Below are positions 46,075-57,085 of a stretch of DNA of 64,000 nucleotides, piece by piece. The notes beneath the pieces were generated by a model. It was not told the origin of the DNA, did no database searches, and worked only from the letters and a program-made list of their open reading frames with translations. The stretch comes from Corythucha ciliata. Taxonomy: Eukaryota; Arthropoda; Insecta; Hemiptera; Tingidae. The stretch's first letter is position 1. Each line of letters opens with the position of its first letter. The DNA lies in the NCBI GenBank assembly GCA_038030265.1, contig CM075937.1, positions 12,648,001 to 12,712,000 on the forward strand, in the 5' to 3' direction. A program made the position numbers and the translations under genes.

Positions 46075-46455
46075 GGGGCTTGTTCTGTAAGAATTTGACT
46101 GATCCTAGGAACAGTGAGGTCCTGTTGTGACGTCATGTTTTGGTGTTCTGTATCTCAATGTTCTCTTGTAGCTGTTCCCCTCACGTCACGACTGGGGGAA
46201 CACTCTCACTATCCTTTGGGATAGCCAAGTGGTGTTACAAGGATCACTTGAAGAGTATTGCTTATAACCTTTGACCGGCTTTCGGGCGTTGGGGAAGGTA
46301 ATGTTCAGGTTATAAAGGAACACTAGGCTGGTTTTACGGAACTCCAGTCATTATCACAGGAAGCAGTTCAAATGACAGTTATAAGGAACAGTTGAAAGGA
46401 CAGGGAACAGTGACAGTGATAGTGACACTCAACTAAAAGTTACAGAACAGGCCCC
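46075..46455. mobile_element. Harbinger-like MITE inside Gypsy-2 gag
   Basis: 381 bp with inverted ends GGGGCTTGTTCTGTAA and GGGGCCTGTTCTGTAA, flanked by CTG on both sides (46072-46074, 46456-46458). CWG is a known target duplication of some animal Harbinger elements. Removing the element and one CTG leaves the gag frame continuous (LRTQ then FIRGL), which fixes the borders. No ORF. Confidence 0.8.
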
Positions 46456-46458
46456 CTG

Positions 46459-46866
46459 GGTCCGCAAAAAAATGTCGGAGGCAGAGACGTTTGAATCACA
46501 CTGGTATTTAACGAAAAAATCGCAATCGTTTAATGATTCACGAAGGCTGCAGACAAATTCAGCAATCGCTTGAGTGCCCTTCTGTGTAACACTGAGAAAA
46601 TAGTGCTGATTTACGACGACGTTTCGTTTTGGGACGAGTAGTTCTCTCAGTTTTTGTACGAGATCGTTGTAATTTAAGTCTTTGACAGGGTTTTCCGGGC
46701 CGAGGTAAATGAGGCTAGATTGCTGTAATGAGTAGGCCCTATGGAGGCACATAAAAGTTGAGCTTGCTTTATTGGGTCCGAGAGGTTTTTAATGGCCGTG
46801 TAGTTTTCGAATCGTTCTATGTAACAATTGAACTTTTCTCTAGTTGAATCAAAGTGTTCGAATGGT
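46459..46866 (-). pseudogene. Gypsy-2 gag N-part
   Basis: - strand frames from about 46860 read a gag-like alpha-helical protein (YIERFENYTAIKNLSD, DLVQKLRELLVPKRNVVV, IAEFVCSLRESLNDCDF, SDIFLRTQ) up to the MITE. A frameshift lies near 46750. Confidence 0.78.
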
Positions 46867-46868
46867 TT

Positions 46869-46893
46869 GGGTCGAATCCCATCCTCGTCGCCA
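46869..46893 (-). other. Gypsy-2 primer-binding site, extended tRNA-Ser match
   Basis: The + strand ends ATCCTCGTCGCCA three bases before the 5' LTR, an exact match to the 3' end of tRNA-Ser(GCU) with CCA. The identity continues outward through CGAATCCC into the T arm (one T missing), so the match is 25 bases and not the usual 10-18. Confidence 0.75.
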
Positions 46894-46896
46894 ATT

Positions 46897-47025
46897 TGTT
46901 GTGTCTTCAGAGAAAGAGAATCCCCAACAATTTTGGGTAAATAATTTATTCAACGAGAAGTAAAATAAAAAGGGGAACAATAATACACATGGCTGAAAAG
47001 GTAAGAAGGCATGACAGACGTAATA
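46897..47025 (-). repeat. Gypsy-2 5' LTR
   Basis: 129 bp, see the 3' LTR at 42912-43040. Followed by the second ACACC. Confidence 0.92.
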
Positions 47026-47030
47026 ACACC

Positions 47031-47203
47031 TAACATTTACTCAACTGAAAACACGTTTCTCTTCGTACACATCTTTCCATGTAGAGGTGCTTGAGGATGA
47101 ATTTGAGAAGATTTTCTCGTCCGAAGCGTGGGCGAAAGGGATAATTGTTGCGGAGTTTCGTGGACCTCTGAGACGGGAAACGAGAGTGGACCAGGGAGAT
47201 TGA
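47031..47203 (+). pseudogene. LINE-1 ORF1, 3' part
   Basis: Reads FTQLKTRFSSYTSFHVEVLE and then AWAKGIIVAEFRGPL, the C-terminal domain of the PHD-type ORF1, and ends in TGA near 47200. It joins in frame to 42911 once Gypsy-2 and one target copy are removed. Confidence 0.75.
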
Positions 47204-47870
47204 CTATACACCTCAAGTGGACTGAAAACAACGGCGTCACTCGTCTCGCGCGGGGATCAAAAGTCGGCGTGGTTTTTGTCAACGTTTGCTCGGCGTTTAA
47301 CAAGACCCACGAAATCGAGGGCTTTGATTTTAAAGTTAAATCTTTTTTTTGCCGACAATTTAAAGAGCACGGGGGGGGGGGGGGTACTCATTTGTTCACC
47401 CAATGGCTCGAAATGTAAAATTAATGAGAGAGTAAATTCTCTGTCGGTTGAGTATCACTGTGAAATCGCAGCGGTGGAAAATGATGATCTACTCCTTGCG
47501 GGCATTTTTATAGAGCACCAATGGGAGATTTTGGTGTAATTATCTCTGTTACGGAAAAAGTGCTAGAAACGGTTCATTTAAAACCCAGAGTTATTGTTTC
47601 GGCACACTTTAACGTTTGTTTTCTTAAAAAAAAGTGAAAAGTACGTTGAACTCTGTAATCTTTTTTATTCGTATATGGCTTTGTTTACGTCTTCAATCAG
47701 CCTACTCGGTTAAGTAGTTGTTTGGACATGTTCGTGAATTTTGAACGGGACGGTTGTGATTTTGCCGTGGCCCAGACTGTTTTTTCTGACCACTCGGCAC
47801 TTGTGTCGGTAATACCTAATTATACCCATTTTTGGGAGGAAGCTTTCCCTCTTAAAAAAGTTAAAAGTAA
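47204..47870 (+). pseudogene. LINE-1 ORF2 endonuclease
   Basis: AP-type endonuclease fragments in two or three frames: GGGVLI, then NERVNSLSVEYHCEIAAVEN, LLLAGI, a GDFN-equivalent motif changed to AHFNVCF near 47600, and FSDHSALV at about 47784. The Asp of the GDFN box is replaced by His, so the enzyme would be inactive even without the frameshifts. Confidence 0.75.
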
Positions 47871-48964
47871 AATAAATACTATTAATGATGGTCTCTGGTA
47901 CACATCAGAGTTACGATGCATGCGCGATGAATTAGCAGAGATTAACGATTTGTGTTCTTCGTTCCCTTCTGAGAATTTAAAGCCCAGAGAAAAGCAAAAA
48001 GAGCACAGTATAAAAAAGCTCTATGGGCTGCAAAACAAAAGTATAAAGATAAAAAAAAATACTGTCCGCTACCAACCCACAAAGATAAATGTGGAAGATA
48101 ATTAATATTAAAAGGGGGAGGCAAATTTCGAAGGATATTTCGGCTGATGAATGGTTAGACCCGTCTGCGTATAATTCCTTTTTTGCAAATATCGGGAGAG
48201 AGCTTAGAGTGAGAGTGGCCCCTCTCGCCATGGACTCGCCATTTGACTTTCGGGTGGCTGACTGCGATCCGTTTTTCTTTAGGCCTGTTTCTCAAGATCA
48301 GGTTTATCAAACAATAATCGGTCTGAATAATAGTTGCAGTTTGGACTATTATGGACTGAAAACTTCAATCATAAAACATGTTGCCGTGGCGCTGTTGCAG
48401 CCGCTGACTGCCCTATTCAATGAAAGTATTCAAACCATGAATTTTCCTAGTACTTTGAAAATTGCAGTAGTAATACCAGTTGCTCCCTATAATATCAACA
48501 ATGCTCCCTAGTATATCAAAAGTGGTTGAAAAATTATTGAAGAGTCAGATTGTTTCTCATTTGACAGAAGACAACTTGATAAACGCCAGCCAATTCGGGT
48601 TTCAATGTAACAAGAGTATAAATGACGCTATATTAAAATTTATTGAGCTTATAACAAATTCATTCGAAAAAAAATGAGCACACTCTTGCCACCTTCCTGG
48701 ATATTCGAAAAGCTTTTGATCGCGTCAGCCACGACATATTGTTGAAAAAACTTGAGAAGTATAAATTTTCTCAATCAGCAATTGCGTTGATAAGTTCTTA
48801 CTTGAGTGAAAGAAGGCAAATTGTTAAGATAAATGACTGTTATTCAGATTTTGAGCTCCTCCACTGGGGTGCCGCAAGGTTCCGTGCTGGGGCCAATTTT
48901 ATTTTTGATCTTTATTAATGACCTACTTTTGTTTGTAAATAATTTGTCAAAACTCGTTATGTTT
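47871..48964 (+). pseudogene. LINE-1 ORF2 reverse transcriptase, truncated
   Basis: 48089-48511 covers the RT N-terminal region (SCSLDYYGLKTSIIKH, STLKIAVVIPV). A small deletion removes the segment before PSISKVVEKLLKSQI. A frameshift at about 48676 precedes LDIRKAFDRVSHDIL, and 48833 onward reads TGVPQGSVLGPILFLIFI. Similarity ends at KLVMFA (48964), where the catalytic Asp-Asp should follow; a TC microsatellite comes soon after. Confidence 0.85.
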
Positions 48965-49035
48965 GCCCCTGCCAGGCCTCCACCACCAAGTCATCTCTCT
49001 CTCTCTCTCTCTCTCTATGGAGAGTGTTTTGATTT

Positions 49036-49094
49036 GCTAGAGATGGCCGAAACTAGTTCATGTTAGCTCCGCTAAGCGCGTTTTGGAATCGCCA
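49036..49094 (-). repeat. 59-bp inverted repeat, right copy
   Basis: Reverse complement of 41872-41930 (52 of 59 identical). Together they bracket LINE-1 with its nested insertions. Confidence 0.75.
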
Positions 49095-49099
49095 ATAGA

Positions 49100-49450
49100 A
49101 AAATCCACAAGAAACAACACATTCTAGGCGAACTTCGACCTATTTTTCCTTAGCTTCGGATTTTGAAACATTTTTGTTAAAACCATGATATTCAAAACCG
49201 TGAAATGGTTTTCTGATTTGTTTGGTATTCTGAATTGGCCAAACTCTCAAAATAATGATTTTCAAGTGAGATTAAATCCATGAAATTGGGGTTTTAAAGG
49301 GTAAAATCCGAATAACTTTGCTGAACCCCATGAAGTTGGTTTTTCGAATTATAAAAATCCGCAAAATTGGTTTTGAAGGCAATTTTGATCCACAAAATTG
49401 GGGGGATTCGCCCTCTCCTCATAATCTCCAGTGAGCCCCAGACAGCCCCA
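49100..49450 (+). repeat. Class C degenerate array
   Basis: Repeats of CCGCAAAATTGGTTTT, CCATGAAATTGGGGTTTT and related words at about 35-60 bp. Confidence 0.55.
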
Positions 49451-51345
49451 TATGAACTTGTCTCGAAGGAGATAAATTATACTCAATAACTGTGCTTGTG
49501 TAGTCTGCCTCCCGCAGTTTAGTGACCAAACCTTTTCTACTTCAGGTTAAATTGACCATTTTTCGGTCAATTTTGGGAGATGAACCCCGGAAAAGGATCT
49601 TTCCTTGTCCGCAGCTCATCATTTCAGCCGCTCATTTCGAGAACTGTTGGCTGCTACTTCACTGGCCGGACTGGCAACATTTTTTGCCCATAAATTGCTA
49701 AATACTATTCGGTTCAATCTGTTATTAAATGCAAAGACGTTAACGTCCTTTTGAGATTCTCTTGGGAAAAAGAAAGCTTTTTTCGACTCATCCGTTCCCG
49801 GTTTTCCTTGACAATTAAGTTGTACAGTTCTTGTTGGTTTTCCAAGTGTACAAGAAAACATAATCAGAGAGGACTTCACGATCAAATAAACAAGCTCCTT
49901 CCCCTCTCTAAGATAAACATATTTTTTTACGAGATGAGCTCCATAAATGTTGTTTCAGAAGGTAATTAAGTGACAAGGGAATACAAAACTTTTTTTTTTT
50001 TTTTTTTTTTTTTTTCGTTCCACCTGTATTCATCTTGACACTAATGGTGCGGGAAAACTCAACGATCTAGAAAAGAAAACTCTCGTCGAACAATAAAAAC
50101 AGACAACTTTCCCTCTCCTTTAAAATGTTCTTTCCATGCAATTAAGCCCGGCGTATCAGCAGAGTCGATAGTTTATTCATGCAACTTTTTATGCTTTCCA
50201 CCCCCTGAAAGATAATCCAGATGGGTGATGATTGCTCCGTATGGTCAGAGAAGGGTTTCATCAGTTCATTGAAGAGGAGGACTGATAATTCATTTTATTT
50301 CGTCTTCCGGTTTCCTTTTTCGGTTTTGAATAACCCGGAAGTGTGCTGTGAGGGGGTGGCGGGGGGGGCGCGGATAAGAAAGAAAATGACGTTCTATTAT
50401 CATGTTCAGGGCGTGGGTGGGACTGGGTGAGATGAGAATGTAATTAGGGAAACGAGTGATGAATCTTTCGTAGATGGCTTTCATTTGCATATTAACTTAA
50501 GCCCAACAGTCGAGAGAGTTCTCATCTTTTTTTTTGAGCAGATTAGCTCTCTTAATAAGATGAAGGACATTAGCATGGGAAAAAGCGAGGATCACAATTT
50601 TATCTGCAAGGAACAATCTCACTGTTGAAATATTAGTTTATATATTCGTCAGTTAGAGGTATTCCGCCTAAATTAAGCTTCCGCATAATTGTACAATCGT
50701 TGTTCATAATAATCAAAATGAAAAACACCGGGTGCACGGTAGAACGCGAGTATTTTATCCCGGTTGTGCCACTAAAGAACGGATGCTCTTTTTTCCATGC
50801 ATATGTAATGATTTTTTGGAATTAACGCGTAAATAATGCAAATCGTGAAGAACAGTGCCATGCATAAGGGAAATCTCACAAATAATCCCCACATGCCCAG
50901 AGTTTTTAGCTGTAACGCTTAATTTTTTTGGTCTAAAAGCTTTCAATGGTATTGAATTATCGATTTCTTGCCTGAAAAACTCACGTGACGTGTGCGTCAC
51001 GAAACTGACGTATTGCTGGTGGACTCCACGTAACTACAGGCCACAGGGCCATGCATGTCGAACGTTGACATGTGTCCTGAAGCTTAAGTAATCCCCGTGC
51101 CCATCAAACCGGCAATATTGGCTATTTATCTACCGAAAATCAGTCCCTTCAGGAACTTTGAGTATTGTAAGCTCCTGCACGATACGAAGTTGTGATCCAT
51201 GCCACTCGGTTTATTAAGCGTTGACAGCTCGAGAATACAGCTTAGCGACGATCTATGAAGCGCATGGTATGAATATCAGGAGAGGAGTGGGGGTGGGCGG
51301 TCCGTCGTGGACGGCTATCCAATCAAGAGCACGTGTCCGCACAAA
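49451..51345. other. Unassigned
   Basis: No gene or transposon supported. A T run of about 26 bases lies at 49990-50015. Short frames without family motifs. Confidence 0.4.
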
Positions 51346-52060
51346 ATGCCTCACAATTTGCAATTTCGCGGATATTTAGCTCCTAGTGTTGCAATTTCAT
51401 CACGTTATTCGTAAGGCATATTTCTGTGAGGCATTTCCGCGGATAAAATCGGGAAAAATCGCTTTATGTGCTGGTCTTCGGTATATTTCACGGATTGAAT
51501 TAAAAAAGAAAGCAAATAGGCCGTCCCTGGAGGCTACTTTGTGACTAAAGTTGACAAAAAAGCTGGCTCGTAGTATCTCGACTCAACTTCTCGTTTTAAA
51601 TTGAGATAAAGCGCAAAATATTCCTCTTCTGGAGGAGGATTCAATGCTATAATTCAGAAAATTAGCTTATTCGCGATTCTGAAAGTTTCAACAAGCCGTT
51701 TGAAGAGGCTAGAAACTCATCATTTTGCCGGAATTAGGACCTAAAACTTGCAAATTCATGAAAATTACGCTCAAAACTTCGCGCGTGGGTGCAGTGGGGT
51801 GGGCTCTGTTGGGGAATGGCAATCCCGGTGTCTGAACCAACTTTGAAAAAAAAAAAAAAAGACGAATATTTCCATTCGGAGGATATTTTTGGCTCATGCT
51901 TGCATTTCGAGGACATTATTTGTCTTTGAAGCTCGCCTCTTTGGCCCTCCACTTCCGATTTATGAGATATTTAGCCCAGAAACTAAAGATTTCATGGATA
52001 TTCAGTCCCAGGAGGCATTGAGGGGGGGGGGAAGTTGCAGTTCTGTGAATTCCCTATTTT
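51346..52060. repeat. Mixed class B and class A units
   Basis: Class B words (CAATTTCGCGGATATTTAGC, AAACTTGCAAATTC) at 51350-51430 and 51710-52030 surround class A-like words (CGCGGATAAAATCGGG, TTGTGACTAAAGTTG) at 51430-51700. The two classes are interleaved here, which supports a common origin. Confidence 0.6.
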
Positions 52061-52103
52061 AACCGAGAGAATCAGCTCAGTATCTTACTTTTTGCCGATA
52101 AGC

Positions 52104-52104
<1 letters not shown>

Positions 52105-52134
<30 letters not shown>

Positions 52135-53285
52135 CCTTCAATTTTAACCGTGAACTATTTGATGTTTTTTCTCAATTTTAATCACGTATTAGCGCATTCT
52201 AGCCGCGAATTTTCTCACTTCTAGGCTTCTAGGATTTTTTAAAATTGCAGCCACGGACGTGCCCCAAGAACAGCACATTGGCGTTTTTCTCTATTTTAGT
52301 TGTAAAATAGCCTCCAAGTCCAAAACCTTGAAATAGCGATTTTTTTGCTCTTCTTTTCTTGGAATCTCATCTAGCAGCGGCAAAGCAGTTTTTCTTAAAT
52401 CCAGCCGAGGATTAGCTCCTGATCTTAGTTTTAGCCGCGAGCGTTTTTCCTTGATTTTAGCAGCAAACCAGCGTTTTTGCCTCAATTTTAACAGTGAATT
52501 AACGCATTTCCTCAATTTCAGCAGCAATTGCGCGTTTCTTCTCAATTTTAACTGCAAATGAGAGATTTAACTTCATTTTAGCCGCGAACTAGCACTTTTT
52601 CCCGCTTCTAGCAACGAATTAGCGTTTTTTTTGTCTTGTCAAGTAGTCATAATATCAGCGCTTTCTCATCTACAGTCATGAACTGTCCTCCAGAAACCGT
52701 GAAGTGGTGTTTTCATTATTTGTGCCATGAATTAGCGTTTTTTCAAATCGTAGCTGCTAATAAGAGTTTTTTCTTGATTTTAGCCGTGAATTAACACTTT
52801 TCCGTGTTTTTAACAACGAATCAGTAGTTTTGTCTTGGCCTTAAATTAGCGCTTTTCTCATCTACTAGTCATAAAGTTTTTCTCCAGAAACCGTGAATCG
52901 GTGTTTTCTTGATTCAAGCCGTTAACTAACGTTGTTCTCCATTTTAGCCGTTTATTAGCGATTTCACTCCATTTTAGCGATTTAATGAATTTCGGATGTT
53001 TATCATTAAAATGTTGCAACCAGAAACCATGAATTGGCGTTTTCTCGTTGTTTGTTGTTGGTTTTTCTCCACTGTAGCATTTTTAGCTTTACGATTGTGC
53101 TATTTTTTTTTTTTTTTACTTTAGGTCATGTCTTGCTGCTTTTTATCAATTTTAACCGCGAACTTGGCCCATGAACAGTGCGGAAGCGATTTTTCTAAAT
53201 TTTAGCCGTAAAAGGGCCACCATAAACCGTGAATTCGTAAATGTTTACTTTTAAAATTGCAAATTGTAAATTTTAGTCACGAATG
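52105..53285 (-). repeat. Class A array, reverse orientation
   Basis: Opens with a T run of about 30 bases, then inverted units CTCAATTTTAACC, GCGAATTAGCG and TTTTTCTC. The punctuating element in inverted form (CCAGAAACCGTGAA) recurs near 52690, 52890, 53020 and 53225, about 130-205 bp apart, giving a visible higher-order period. Confidence 0.85.
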
Positions 53286-53439
53286 AGGCGTATTAAACCT
53301 TTTAAAAAGGACCGAACCATACCTATGGGTCTATGGGAGCCCCCCACTCCCACCCACGCCACACACCATCAATCCACACGCAGCTACAGGTTATCCTGTA
53401 ACATGTCTATGGCACGAGTATATGGCGGGCTAGAGGTGA

Positions 53440-54600
53440 TACGGAGGAAAACGCCAATTCGCGACTGAAATCGAGTAAAATCACTAATAAGCGGATAAAA
53501 TAAGAATAAGCGCTAATTCGCGAACAAAGTGTAGAAAGAAGTCGCTAATTCGGGGCTAAAATTGAGGAAAACACCAATTCGCGGCTTCTGAAAGCAACTT
53601 AGTGGCTGAAAATTGAAAACCCCTGCAAATTCACACAAGATAGACGGCTAAAATTGAAAAAAATCACTAATTAATGGTTAACATTTAGAAAAAACGCAAA
53701 TTAGCGGATACAATTCGTGGCTTGAGCAAAAACTAGCGGTGAAATGCTCAGCAGGCTCAGCTAACATTGAAAAAAACGCCAATTAGTGGTTTTTCGAGGC
53801 AATTGTGTGACTAAAATTTTACTGCTAAGATTTTTGGGTTTTAAGCGTCAATTCACGGCTACTGTGGAGAAAAAGCGCTCATCTACCGCTTAAATGAAGA
53901 AAATTACACAAATTCTCAAGGCATCCAGCACAGGGCAGGCTGGGCAGGGTATCTTGATGGCAACTTTGATGCTAAAATAACTAAAATGCGCTAACCCTAA
54001 GTTTATTTAGGCCCTTAATAGAAGGCTAAAATTAAGAAGGGCGCAAATTTACTAATCTTGGAGAAAGCACGTGGCACAAAGTTTGAAAAAATTGCTAATT
54101 TCTCAGCTGAAATAGTGGTAAAGCGCTCATTCGTAGCGAGAAGCGAAAATAGTCACAAATTAGCAGACGCTAATTGAGAAAAACGCAAATTCACGTCCAT
54201 AATTGAGGAAACACGCTTATTTGCGGCTGTAAAGGTTGAAAAAACCCAGCGATGAGTTACTAATCCGGCTCAGCTAATGTTGGAAAAATTGCCAATTCGT
54301 GATTTCTCGAGGACAATTCGCGGCTAAAGATGACAAGAGGCACTCATTCTCAGCTTAAAATGGTGAAAAAAGCCAATCCTCGGATCAACACGAAAAAATC
54401 CGCTAATTCGCGGCTAAAATTATAAAAGCTCTAATTGGTGGCAAAAATTGAGCCCTGATCTGCGACAAAAACTAAGTAAAATGCTTATTGTCCGAGGGTG
54501 AAACTGCGATGTAACATTAATTCCTGGCTATGAATTTAGAAAACGCCAAGTCGGGGCTTCGGGAGACAAGCTTGTGGCTAAAATTCAGAAAATAAGTATG
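53440..54600 (+). repeat. Class A array, forward orientation
   Basis: Faces the preceding inverted block. Punctuating elements lie near 53582 (GCTTCTGAAAGCAACTTAGTG), 53800 and 54555 (GGCTTCGGGAGACAAGCTTG). Units are well recognisable, for example CGCTAATTCGCGGC followed by TAAAATT near 54400. Confidence 0.85.
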
Positions 54601-57082
54601 ATATAACGCAGCGTAGAATTTATAGTTTATTAGGAGATTTAAGGGTCTGCCACATAGAACGAGAACAGACTGCCCCGTTCACGAAAAAACCTTGGCAAAG
54701 GGATCCTGTCTGGACCTTAAAAGACGATTTATAACCAAAACCAATCAGTTTCTGGGAGCTAAGTTTGCATTTCTTGGCTTGGATAGTTAATCCTATCGTG
54801 GGGGAAGAGATAGAGAGTGAAATTGACTGTAATCCCACGAAAAAAGGTCATTTTATTCGGTCAAATGTCCTGTTCTTGTACAGTCATGGATACGACGCTC
54901 TTGCTTTCACACGCCTTGTATTGTGACTCGCCTGATTTGGGATATGTTTTAAACATCATTTTGAGCTAATTTTGAAGGTTTTTCACGGCTAAAATCGCGA
55001 TTCGGGCTGCTTATATCATAGTAAAATACACGAGTGCTGGGGCGAGCAACCTATAACTAACTGACTAACTGACGCTACTTGGGAGAGCGGGGTGATTCTG
55101 GGAAGGGATATGCGTTTCTCAGCTTGGGAGAATGACCAGTCTAGGGTCGAGCCGTGGAGAATGGTTCTCCCTGCCGGTTCTAGCGTTTTTGGCAGCACTG
55201 ATGCGTTTTCAAAGGGGTCGTCGAGTTTTCCCGGCAACAAAGGCCGCGCAATCGACAGCGTATAACGTCCCAAAGGAAGAGCCTCGGCCCTGCCCTTTCA
55301 CAGGAGCTGATAAATTTGGCTGATGCGAATATGACATCACAAAACACTTATCACAATCACTGAATTGTCGTCATGGGGTGAAGTACTGGGTAATCCCTTC
55401 CACCCCCACCCAACCATCACTACCACTACTTTTAGCTGTATATAAATTCTATGTGTGGAGGGATCGTCATCATCATCATTATCACACGTTTCTCCGAAGT
55501 TTTCATTTTAACTTCCCGCTTTTCTTTACCGTTCGTTCTTCTGAAAGTGTACGTAAAGCGATCCCCATGAATAATGTATGACAGCATTTAGATCCGCATC
55601 CGGTTTTACGAAACAATTCGACAGTGAAAAACAGCAAAGCGTCGAGCAAAATGAGTATTACGATAACTTAGTAGCGCTCCCCCCCCCACTTTCTCCTCCA
55701 CCTCACCGCTTATATCTACATAATACCGTACCAATGTATTTAAATCTCCTCTTCCTCTAATCAAAATAGGGTTGTACAGCGATGGGCGGGTGGAGGGGAA
55801 TGAAACAAGTATAATACAAAAACCTTGCCACAGCTTGGCAACAGGTCGTCTTTGTTTCCCTTACTGAAGCGTGAGGCGTATACAAGCTTCCCCATCAGTA
55901 GAAACTTTCTCCACGGCTTGCTTCCATGAATGCACCCATTCTTTCTTTTTTTTTCGGGTGGGATGGGGTTAGAGGGAAAGAGTTAAGCATGATCTCCATG
56001 TAAAAAAAAAAGAAGATCCCACCACGTACACGGAGGAAAAGGCAAAACTTTCTCTGTACAACAGAAGGAGAATTGTTTGTCTAAATCGATTAAACTTTTC
56101 TCGCCTGAATGAAATATGAGGAACCGTCATCATTTCTCTGTTGCATTTGAAAATATTCCATTGTTTTAATAAGCAGATTCGAGACAATATTATACGTACA
56201 AATAAATGGTTGAAGGGGTGGGGTGGGGTAGCCGAGTGTAAAAAAAAGAAAAAGAGAAGTGAGATTACCCTGTGCAAGAGGGCGTGGGGGGGAATTAAAA
56301 CGGAAATGAAAACAAGGCTAGGGAACGACTGACCTCTCGGTTCACCGGTATCGGGGGAGTTTCCCACTTTTTTTCTCTTAAAAACTTTCAGGTATAACGG
56401 TATCTTTTGATCGAAACGAGCAAAATTACGAGAGGAAGGGGGGGATGTTTCGAGGGACCACAGGGGAAAACTCTCATCATAGGATAGGATAGGAGGTGAG
56501 CCAGAGCGATCGATGCGACTTGCGAGCATTTGCGGCGGGAAAAAGGCAAAGAAGTGGTGCGTTGTGCACTGTGTCATTCATTAGAGATTTTTAGCAACGC
56601 CATCGCTAACGCTAACGCAAACGATAAATCACTCGTTGCTTGGTTACGAAACATCTGATTGGTTGATATTTGAAAATAAAGTCTCCGGAGGATTTAACGG
56701 GAGAGTGCTAAAACTCACTATTAACGTTATACCATTCAAAAAGCGACTTCCTTTCTCCTAAACACTCAGAAAGCTCATTAGAATTTAGAACGCACTGCAG
56801 AGCTTGTAATGTTCTCAGAAACTATATAGAGAGATCTTTAAAGCTCTGATCTTGTCGGACGCGCTAATGAACCTACGAGTGAGAGTATTTTATTTCTCGC
56901 GTTCTTCTGTACTAACGACATTTTTACTTGACTTAAGCCCTGTTCACTCGATGCAATGTTTGAAACTATATAGCATGCTGGTTTTCAAAAACATCCAATC
57001 ACTACCAAGGAACGTGTTGTGACTTTTTGGATTATTTAAAAAGGATTAAAGTCATTACGGAACTGAACACGTTTATTAAAAT
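54601..57082. other. Unassigned
   Basis: No supported gene. The 202-codon frame at 55969-56577 (- strand) crosses several homopolymer runs and has no known motif. A run of GCTAACGCTAACGCAAACG at 56604 is the only local repetition. Confidence 0.4.
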
Positions 57083-57085
57083 TAA

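Larger units (their letters stand above)
42912..47025 (-). mobile_element. Gypsy-2: defective Ty3/Gypsy element inside LINE-1
   Basis: 4,114 bp on the - strand. LTRs of 129 bp each differ at two positions. Target duplication ACACC (42907-42911, 47026-47030). The interior is heavily damaged: gag split by a MITE, RT in several frames, most of RNase H and the integrase zinc finger deleted, and two stops in integrase. Near-identical LTRs with a broken interior suggest an already defective copy was mobilised by proteins from another element. Confidence 0.9.
41950..48964 (+). mobile_element. LINE-1 (PHD-finger ORF1 non-LTR retrotransposon), split and truncated
   Basis: Non-LTR element on the + strand with a PHD-finger ORF1, an AP-type endonuclease and an RT. 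It is split by Gypsy-2 at 42912-47025; removing Gypsy-2 and one ACACC copy leaves ORF1 in frame across the site. Homology ends at 48964 just before the RT catalytic Asp pair, so the 3' end is missing. Frameshifts, stops and a small deletion in RT show it is dead. CR1/Jockey-group by feel (GVPQGSVLGPILF in RT); clade not determined. Confidence 0.85.

Noticed and set aside
55969..56577. 202-codon ORF on the - strand as a gene
   Set aside because: It runs through poly-A, poly-C and G-rich tracts, is rich in Phe, Ser, Leu and Pro as such tracts dictate, and has no recognisable domain or splice context.
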